Part shown: positions 57,137 to 64,000 of the stretch, one piece after another
Position numbering within the stretch: position 1 is the stretch's first letter
Layout: each line of letters begins with the position of its first letter
Assembly: GCA_964016985.1 (NCBI GenBank)
Contig: OZ024821.1
Location: 122,820,035-122,884,034 of the forward strand
Reading direction: 5' to 3'
Length of the DNA stretch: 64,000 bases
Source: Anodontia alba
Lineage: Eukaryota; Mollusca; Bivalvia; Lucinida; Lucinidae
Translations under genes and position numbers: made by a program
The notes under the pieces: generated by a model
Database searches by the model: none
Told to the model about the DNA's origin: nothing
What the model saw: the letters and a program-made list of their open reading frames with translations, nothing else

Positions 57137-57220
57137 TATCCCAGCAGGCACATGACGTTTATACAACGTTGCATCGACATTGAGGCGACGTTGTATTTAC
57201 GTCATGTGCCTGCCGGGATG
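57137..57220. repeat. CCCAGCAGGCACATGACG palindrome
   Basis: ATCCCAGCAGGCACATGACG and CGTCATGTGCCTGCCGGGAT are complementary, with inner ACAACGTTGC and GCGACGTTGT. A related phrase (TGACGTTTATACAACGT) is at 16344-16362. Confidence 0.75.
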
Positions 57221-57517
57221 GGTTATTTATTTATATATCTATTTATTTACTTATTTATTATTTGTTCGTTTTAGAATGAAAATATGACACGCTAAAAATG
57301 TTCGAAAATATCTGTGTATAAAGTGGCACATCTACTAACGGTCACTTCTCAACAATAGCCACCTCCCTAAAATAGCAACATTTCTGATACTCCGAAGAGC
57401 AATTTGTCTATAAAACCTCTCTACAAGCCACCTCTCTACAGCAGCTGACTTTACTATTTCCCAGAGATGGCCGTTGTTAGGAGGTTACACCGTAAAAATG
57501 ACTGAAGAACGCCAACT

Positions 57518-57556
57518 TCCTTCCTTCCTTCCTTTCTTTCTTTCTTTCTTTCTTAG
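57518..57556. repeat. (TTCC)n/(TTTC)n microsatellite
   Basis: Four TTCC then about five TTTC units. Confidence 0.9.
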
Positions 57557-57769
57557 CTTCAAATCAATCAGTTACTATTTAAAATCTATTGTGCGAAAGC
57601 ATAAGAACAAACCTTTCAGATCGTATATATACGTAACGATGAAATTGCCGAGTCAAGTATTAACAATAAATATTCGGACGCCTTAACTGTTTACCGTACC
57701 TATTCTAAAATTTAACCAGTACATTTGGCTAACTAGTTTTGCGTCTGAAAAGTACTTGCGGAATGTCAA

Positions 57770-57836
57770 CAAGTGCAGACCCTGATTAAACTACATTTAT
57801 GTATTTGGGTTTTGATCTGGGTCTGCACTGTTTTCT
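57770..57836 (+). repeat. Diverged AACAGTG-type hairpin
   Basis: AACAAGTGCAGACCCTGATT and TGATCTGGGTCTGCACTG are complementary around a 20-bp AT-rich loop. Confidence 0.55.
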
Positions 57837-58083
57837 CAGGCTATATTACGTCCAAATACTAGGGTAACTATGGTAGTCTGCGATGAAACGAGTATTTGAA
57901 GGAACTTGATATGGTGATGACCTGGTTCATTTATGCAGCAAACTGTCGCGCTTTATCTCAATTAAAGTAATGTACAAAAGTCATTAAAAGCAGAAATGCG
58001 GATCAGATAACTGTCACATAGACCACCATCTTTCAATCTGAATTTTTGCAGATGTTTTCATCCTCGGTTTTAATGCAGAAAAA

Positions 58084-58126
58084 ATGGCCAAATGTTTCGT
58101 TCTTCTTCTGCTGGTAATATTTTCAG
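58084..58126 (+). CDS. Candidate exon 1 of a small secreted peptide gene
   Basis: An ATG opens the 14 codons MAKCFVLLLLVIFS, a short basic start and a leucine-rich hydrophobic core typical of a signal peptide. A strong donor TTTTCAG|GTAAGA follows, leaving a phase 1 split codon, the usual phase after signal-peptide exons. The start context AAAAAATGG is favourable. A pyrimidine-rich stretch ending TTTTTGCAG lies about 20 bp upstream, so an earlier non-coding exon is possible. Too short to prove by itself. The support is the coincidence of hydrophobic start, donor consensus and a phase-matched acceptor at 59073. Confidence 0.4.
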
Positions 58127-58571
58127 GTAAGATTTGAAAATATGGTTAAAGGTAACAACATTTGGACCATAACAAACTAAAATCTTTGAATAGTTTTGTA
58201 TGTATTGTTTTCACTTTTCAAATAATCCTATCTAATGAGAGGTTATAAAAGTTGTAAAATTTACATAAATGTCATTTTTGGACGTACAAGTACAAAATTA
58301 GGCAATTCTCTAGTTTTTGCGTTAGCTATAAAGCACAAAGAAGGGAAAACCCTTTGACACACATTACATGCTGGGCCATTTTAACAATGTTTTTGATACC
58401 ATATAAAAATAATTCTTCTATTATTTGCTGAGTTATAAAAAATCTGATAGAATACGAAATATATGAATTTTGAAACTTAATGGTAATGTCCTTTACTATT
58501 ATGCAATTGATGAAGCATGGAGTTGTCGCGATCAATAGCCTAAAATTTATATTCATTATGCAACGTGAAAT

Positions 58572-58634
<63 letters not shown>
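58572..58634. repeat. (TC)n(AC)n microsatellite in the small-gene intron
   Basis: Short TC run followed by about 26 AC units. Confidence 0.95.
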
Positions 58635-58636
<2 letters not shown>

Positions 58637-59072
58637 GTATATTGTAATTATAAGCATTTGGTATGTAACTCCTGATTTAACTTGATTTACTTACAATTAT
58701 ATCAACTTCAAAAAATTATATACTAAGCGGAAGCCAGACATGCAAGAAAACATAAAACTCTACACCAGTCAGACTTTTTGTTTGTATATGTGGTCGTGAC
58801 TACGTTGCATTTTATGTTAAAATCGAAGACCAAACAATACTCATTAGGGAAAATTTGTGTATCGATACAATACAAAACAATGATGCAAACTGTAGATATT
58901 ATTTTTTACAAACTAGTCTTGTTTTCAATATCATCGTTTTTCCAACTTAAGCTCTTGATATACATTTTCCAAGATAGTCGGTAATTTTCCGTGTGTTTCC
59001 AAATTCTTTTCACATAGCGACTAGGCCGAACTGATAATTAGACAGCAATCTAGTAACATGTTTTACCCACAG

Positions 59073-59152
59073 TGATCGACCTCAAACAAACGCTTGATTT
59101 GGAGAAGCAGCTCGCAAACCTTGCTTTGTGGCATAGCAAAGTCACAATTTAG
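59073..59152 (+). CDS. Candidate exon 2 of the small secreted peptide gene
   Basis: Acceptor TTTTACCCACAG ends at 59072. The first two bases TG complete the codon GTG with the G from 58126. The frame then reads 25 codons including DLKQTLDLEKQLANLALW and stops at TAG 59150-59152, giving a 40-residue precursor. After signal removal about 25 amphipathic residues would remain, with leucine, lysine and glutamate spaced as in a helix. ATTAAA at 59443-59448 is a possible poly(A) signal. I recognise no family. Alternative: the true second exon lies elsewhere and this is chance. Confidence 0.3.
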
Positions 59153-59539
59153 CCCATATATTTTTGTGTGTGGGCCGACTATAGGCTTACTCCGCCCTCG
59201 CGAAAAGCACCAGCTTGATTTAAAGTGTAAACACAATTGTTCATATACAAATGACAGATCAACACTGTACAGAATTTCAAGTCACATACAATCCCAAACA
59301 CTGTACACTTTGATTCTGCAGTGAACATTGCTGATAATACCTCTGTAAGATATGGATTTGATTTTTTTTATTTGCTATCCTGCCTATGATTGTTGTATAT
59401 TGTTTGTATATGTGCTCATGAGCCAAATTGGCTTATTGCATTATTAAAGTATCTATCTATTATAGACTCAATAATGTAATTATTTTACAGCCTTTTCTCT
59501 GTGTACCCTTCATTAAGTTTGAATTACGCTGACATATCT
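59153..59539. other. Possible 3' untranslated region of the small peptide gene
   Basis: Contains TCATGAGCCAAATTGGCTTA, a short hairpin, then ATTAAA at 59443. Otherwise no features. Confidence 0.3.
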
Positions 59540-60370
59540 ATCTAAAATGTATACTCCTTGTTCATAACTCTAGGTAAGCCATTTTTGTCGAACCTGCGTT
59601 AGTATGGGCGACTTAAGCTGGCAAGTTTCGCACGTTCGTTCGTCTGTTCGTTCCTTCGACCGTATATTATATCCACCCTAGCGTTCACCCTAAGTCATGT
59701 CTACGAACTGTAAAACTTCCCCATTAGTTTCACTTAACTGATTACTTTATCTTACTGAGCTAAACAAGATGACGATTCTCACTCTTATTGTGTTTGTTTT
59801 TCGCATTTTATCACGTAATTGCGACATAAACTTCAAAGAAGTTTTTTTTTTATTATATTTTTGTACCAGGGTATTGATTTTTGTCCTCATTCGTCAACAA
59901 ATCATATGTTGTAGGTACACTTTATAGGCGCCTAGGTGAGGCACTTCTAATAAGTACCCACTACATACAGTTTGTGCAAAAATAAGAAAATATCTCGATA
60001 ACCGTTCTCTCCAGAGCTATGTAAGCAATGGTATTTTCACCACAATGTATACAGTCAATAAGGAAAATTTTAATTAGTAAAAACATTGAGACAGATGTAT
60101 GCAGTAAAAAGATTGTTGGAAATAACACAAAAAGCTGAAGTTGGGCTAAAACTGACCAGTTCTGACAATCCCCCAGTACGGTTGCATGCGTGCCCAGGTT
60201 GCATGCGTACCCAGATCACCCTGCGCATCCGCGCAGGCTGATTAGAGTCTTTGCAGGACACTCTGTGGGTAGCTTTCAGGCGTACAAGAAAGTCTTGAGC
60301 TGCCTGTGCGGATGCGCATGCTGATCTGAGTTCGCTTGGCGCACATGCATCTTGTAGGAAATATTGTGTC
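59540..60370 (+). repeat. Dispersed duplication, copy 1, with hairpin module
   Basis: Shares with 63390-64000 the phrases TAGGTAAGCCATT, AACCGTTCTCTCCAGAGCTA, GCATGCGTGCCCAG and TGTAGGAAATATTGTG, in the same order and orientation. Hairpin at 59905-59965 with TGTTGTAGGTACACTTTATA against AATAAGTACCCACTACAT. About 270 bp more sequence than copy 2 before the hairpin. Confidence 0.7.
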
Positions 60371-60442
60371 CCGGCTCGTTTTCCTCTTGTTCGTCTGTCA
60401 TTAATGACAATGACCAATCCTAATCAACTGTGTGATGTGTTA

Positions 60443-61230
60443 TTATTTGTGTGTTCTAAGATGGCTGATGAGACCAATCTTAGCTCTAAACTGCCTGTTG
60501 CAGATAAAACAAGAGAGGTCTGAGGAAGAACGCTCTGTTGGTGATGCCTTAGCTCTGGCTTTCCGCTGTGCATGTTTCTGCTCGGCTTCGCTGATTCTTT
60601 TTGCTTCGTATTCACCAGCTCCCCTTTTTATGAAGCCTCGCCACTTTGTACGATCTTGTGCAATTTGTTCCCATGACTCTGTTGGTATGTTGAAGTCTTT
60701 AAGGGAGGCTTTGAGGGTGTCCTTGTATCGCTTCTTCTGACCACCATGGGAGTGTTTTCCTACTTGAAGTTCTCCATAGAGGATTTTCTTTGGCAAACGT
60801 TCATCAGGCATTCTGGTAACATGGCCTGTCCATCTTAACTCTGCCAATTTCAGAAGAGTAATGTATACTCTGCATCCCTGTCCTTTTCAAGACTTTTGTG
60901 TCTGGAATCCTGTCTTGCCACTTGATCTTTATAAGTTTTCTAAGACATTTGTATGGAAGTAGTTCAGTCTTTTGGCATGCCGTTGGTAAACTGTCCAAAA
61001 CTGCGTATAATTGTGTTGGCAGCACTACCGATCTATATACTTTCAGCTTTGTGTCAAGTCTGATTCCACTTCGATCCCAAATACTTCCACATGGACGGCC
61101 AAATGCTGCACTGGCTTTGGCAATTCTAGCATTGACTTCATCACCAATGTGCATAACATTAGACAATGTCCTTCCAAGGTAGGTGAACTTGTCTACCACT
61201 TGCAGTCGTTGACCAAGGACTCCAAATATG
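60443..61230 (-). pseudogene. Non-LTR retrotransposon 3' end with C2H2 finger
   Basis: Minus strand. Starts 5'-truncated at GQRLQVVDKFTYLGRTLSN, continues IAKASAAFGRPCGSIWDRSG, LDTKLKVYRSVVLPTQLYA and CLRKLIKIKWQDRIPDTKVL, then a 1-bp insertion near 60862 shifts frame to LAELRWTGHVTRMPDERLPK, HGGQKKRYKDTLKASLKDF and KWRGFIKRGAGEYEAKR. It ends in a zinc finger with spacing C-x2-C-x12-H-x3-H (from CFICNRQF to HLRTH). These are the last parts of an ORF2-type protein downstream of the catalytic RT core, which is missing. The C2H2 end resembles a common invertebrate non-LTR group; clade not assigned. Confidence 0.85.
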
Positions 61231-61336
61231 TGATAAGCAAGTCTAAGCTTGTGCAAAAAATTGTATTTTTGAACAATTTGGTACAGTATAAACCAAATTG
61301 TTAAAAAAAATCAATTTTCGCCTAAGCTTAGACTTT
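61229..61336. repeat. Small AT-rich foldback at the LINE truncation point
   Basis: AAGTCTAAGCTT at the left and AAGCTTAGACTT at the right, with inner arms AACAATTTGGT and ACCAAATTGTT. It abuts the point where the LINE fragment starts. No duplication seen. Confidence 0.5.
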
Positions 61337-61861
61337 ACTGCGTGCCTTCGTCCAGATTGATCCAACTTAGAATTTCGCAGTAGTATTTACACATTATCAA
61401 CAATCAGCAGCAACTGTGCGGGTTCTGATTACATAACTCTACACTGCATATGAGAACAAAACCAAACTATATTGGAGACACATCAGAATTATCCATTATC
61501 TGTACCTTTTACTAAAGCATCTCTCTTTTGGTTTAAACATAATTTTATTTCCATATATTCCATGACAGTAGACATTGAAGCACATCAGAAATATTATCAA
61601 AATGACTACTTATTTAGCTCTTCTCCTTAACAATTGAAGTTGTACAAATAGTGACGGAAATATGTTAAATAATATGGATCTCAATTTGAAAATGTGAATT
61701 TTAAATACAGAATTAAAAAGAAACAGACGTTCGAACATTATCAAACATATAAAATACACAAAGGGCAATGAAACAAAAACTGGAAATATATATATAAAAA
61801 AAAAGTTCAAATATTAATGCTAATGCAAGTACTAGGCCCGGTAATATGTCATAAAAGTCAC
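61337..61861. other. No gene seen
   Basis: AT-rich, no recognised features. Confidence 0.4.
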
Positions 61862-62140
61862 CATCAAGAAAACCTGCCTATATAATTCTGACCCCCTTAA
61901 ACCCCACTTTTATATAGTAAAACTGGGGTTTACAGGGGTATACATTATTTGTCTTATTTCTGCTCAAAAACATAGATTGTGGGTACTCGTTAGAACCGCC
62001 TCGCAGAGGTGGTTCTAAAGAGTACCGACAATCTATGTTTCGAGCGGAAATATGAAAAATATTAGAGTTTTTTATCTGAAAATTTTCAGGTTTTGGAGGT
62101 GAAATTTTCTACATATTTGAATAGGCGTGTTTTCGTGATG
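61862..62140 (-). mobile_element. MITE-A copy 9
   Basis: Reverse orientation, starts CATCAAGAAAACCTGCC and ends TGTTTTCGTGATG. The right arm of the palindrome has several unpaired changes. Confidence 0.9.
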
Positions 62141-63389
62141 TTTGATACTAGCACCCCTCTTTTGCGAATATATCTTTACTATAACTGGTATTGCCCGCAA
62201 AAAACTTCTCCTGTACTTTACTTTAGAGTAGTTTATATCCTCTGGTACTTTGGAATCATACACTAGCTTATTTTGACTATGTTGCAAATAGATATCTCTC
62301 GACTATGTACTCGTACTAGGAGATTTGAGCAATGTACTAGGATGCGTGTTTGCGCAGTACATCGCTGTTCATGAAGTGTCACAATTAAGTGATGTCTGCT
62401 ATTTTCGTTTATTTGACGTGTTTCGTGCAGATATAAGAATAAAAGAAAACTGTTTATGTGGACAATACACTTTTCAGAGCTATATAAGCCATTACATTTT
62501 CACCATATAAAATGGAGAAAGGGCAGAAATTTTGGTTATTATGTACATTAAGGCATATTCATATAGTACACTATATAAAATGGAGAAAGGGCAGAAAATT
62601 TGTTATTATGTACATTAAGATGTATTTATATAGTACAAAAGATGATACCAACAATAAAAACATATTTAGATCAGATTTACAATACAGAAAAAAGTCTGAA
62701 AACTCCCCTATTAGATACTGTCTATTCCTATATATATGTATCCTTACTTCCATAATAAATTATGGGGGGATATGGGGTTATGAGATTACATAGACATATT
62801 AACGCAATTCACGACCTTTTCTCAGTGTTTTCTTTTTGGTACTGTCCTTTCGACATCCTTTGGAAACTAGAGACGTTTTTTCTCTTGAGTTTTTTTGTAA
62901 ATGTAACTATTTTGTTCTGGTTGACCATATCTTATCAGGAACCATTTACCTTTTCTGTTTCTGTGCTTTGTTTTTGAATATTTAGTGTACAAATAATTTT
63001 ACGCCCAAAATGGGACGACCTATTAAATTGTCCTTGGGTCCTAGTAAATTGAATTTTGAAGAAGAAAACTTATTAGAATTTGCTTTTCTTCACTGAATTT
63101 AAAGTTTTGATTATCCATAATAATATTATAAATTTAGCAATTTCAAATACGTGGAACGTGTTGTAAACCTTCATCCAAACAACCTACCTTATCGATTTTA
63201 GCATAATATGCAGGCAGGAAAATCGACATTTCCGCCATATTTTTTAACTAATGAATAGAATAAAAAGTTTTGTGCATCGGTAGCTGCGACAAAAAGGTTT
63301 TGCGTCGAAAAACGTTTGCAAATTTACTTCTTCTAAGTAAAACGCCAGGCAAAATAATATCACCTTCTGAGTGATGTCGAAAGGAAAAT
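62141..63389. other. No gene seen; 67-bp tandem duplication
   Basis: TATAAAATGGAGAAAGGGCA at 62505 and at 62574 begin two units ending ATATAGTACA. Otherwise AT-rich. Confidence 0.5.
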
Positions 63390-63489
63390 TCAATTACTTT
63401 AACACATCTATCTGAAATGTGTACTTCTTTGATATAACCCTAGGCAAGCCATTATTTTAAAACAGTATTGATTTTTGCTCTCATTCGGC

Positions 63490-63537
<48 letters not shown>

Positions 63538-64000
63538 CATCTTGTGGGCACACATTAGAGGCGCCAACGCGAGGCGCTTATAATAAGAAACCCACAACAT
63601 ACTGTGCAAAAAATAAGAAACTATTTGTCTTGATAACCGTTCAGTCCAGAGCTGTGCAAGCAATGACATTTTTATTATAATATATGCAGGAATTAAGGAA
63701 CTTTTTTGTTAGTAAAAACATTTAGACAGACGTATGCAGAGAAAAAGATTGTTAAAAGTAACACAAGTCTAAAAGCTGACCACGTCTGACCATCCCCCTG
63801 CAAGATTGCATGCGTGCCCAGCGATGACTCGGATCAGTCTGCGCATCTGCGAAGGATGATCAGCCTTCGCAGGGCACTCTGTGGGTAGCAAAGTTTCATC
63901 TTTTAGACTGAGCAGCCTGCTCAGGCTGACCGAGTCTTCGCTGGGCGCACAGTGCAGGGTGCAGTCTTGTAGGAAATGTTGTACCCCTGCGCGTATAACA
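63390..64000 (+). repeat. Dispersed duplication, copy 2, cut by the window end
   Basis: Same order as copy 1. The hairpin at 63538-63602 reads CTTGTGGGCACACATTAGAG against AAGAAACCCACAACATACT. An (AAT)n run at 63492-63535 adjoins it. GCGCAG hairpins at 63825-63960. Confidence 0.7.

Noticed and set aside
60432..61304. Plus-strand frames at 60432-60740, 60898-61182 and 61011-61304
   Set aside because: Shadows of the minus-strand non-LTR C-terminal region.

Overview
This looks like gene-poor nuclear DNA of an animal, most likely a bivalve mollusc. The sequence is AT-rich, has no operon structure, and shows spliced exons with GT/AG borders and long introns. It holds non-LTR retrotransposon relics, one tRNA-derived SINE family, and many dispersed palindromic elements whose sequence I associate with clam and mussel genomes. 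The species call is from memory of such repeats and was not checked.

Host genes. Only two gene models hold up. (1) A minus-strand gene with three exons at 41814-42201, 26314-26529 and 13059-13699. Both introns are phase 1 and the joins read through without a stop, giving a 414-residue protein of unknown function. Its introns (15.3 and 12.6 kb) hold much of the repeat content. (2) A possible two-exon gene at 58084-59152 (+) for a 40-residue peptide with a signal-peptide-like start.

Layout. 1-13 kb: a dense field of small palindromic elements. These are six plus-oriented copies of a ~280-bp family called MITE-A here, piggyBac-like TTAA elements, Tigger-like arms, GCGCAG/CTGATC hairpins and one SINE. 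13-26 kb: exon 3, then intron 2, filled by four same-direction elements made of tandem repeats around a YY1-like AAGATGGCGGCCATCTT core. 26-30 kb: exon 2, MITE-C nested in MITE-D, and SINE copies. 30.8-38.5 kb: a decayed non-LTR reverse transcriptase, then a long-armed foldback element with a target duplication. The foldback holds an RTE-type retrotransposon, itself broken by a 1.6-kb inverted-repeat element and a SINE, each with its own target duplication. 38.5-42.4 kb: G-rich minisatellites, a decayed Ulp1-like (C48) protease fragment and exon 1. 42-49 kb: microsatellites, a retroelement fragment and one MITE-A. 49.2-51.4 kb: a foldback element whose arms are tandem arrays of a ~20-bp unit, with 10-bp target duplications. 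52.5-56.5 kb: MITE-A, a candidate 3.1-kb element with TAA duplications, and a piggyBac-like element. 57-64 kb: the small-peptide gene, a non-LTR 3' fragment, a last MITE-A and a dispersed duplication that runs off the end.

Most striking pattern. Closely related hairpin cores recur inside elements whose termini and target duplications differ, as if the hairpin were a module passed between non-autonomous transposons. One MITE-A copy sits inside another palindrome in a way that lets the empty site be read, and it shows at most 1 bp of target duplication. That is unusual for an element with 20-bp terminal inverted repeats.
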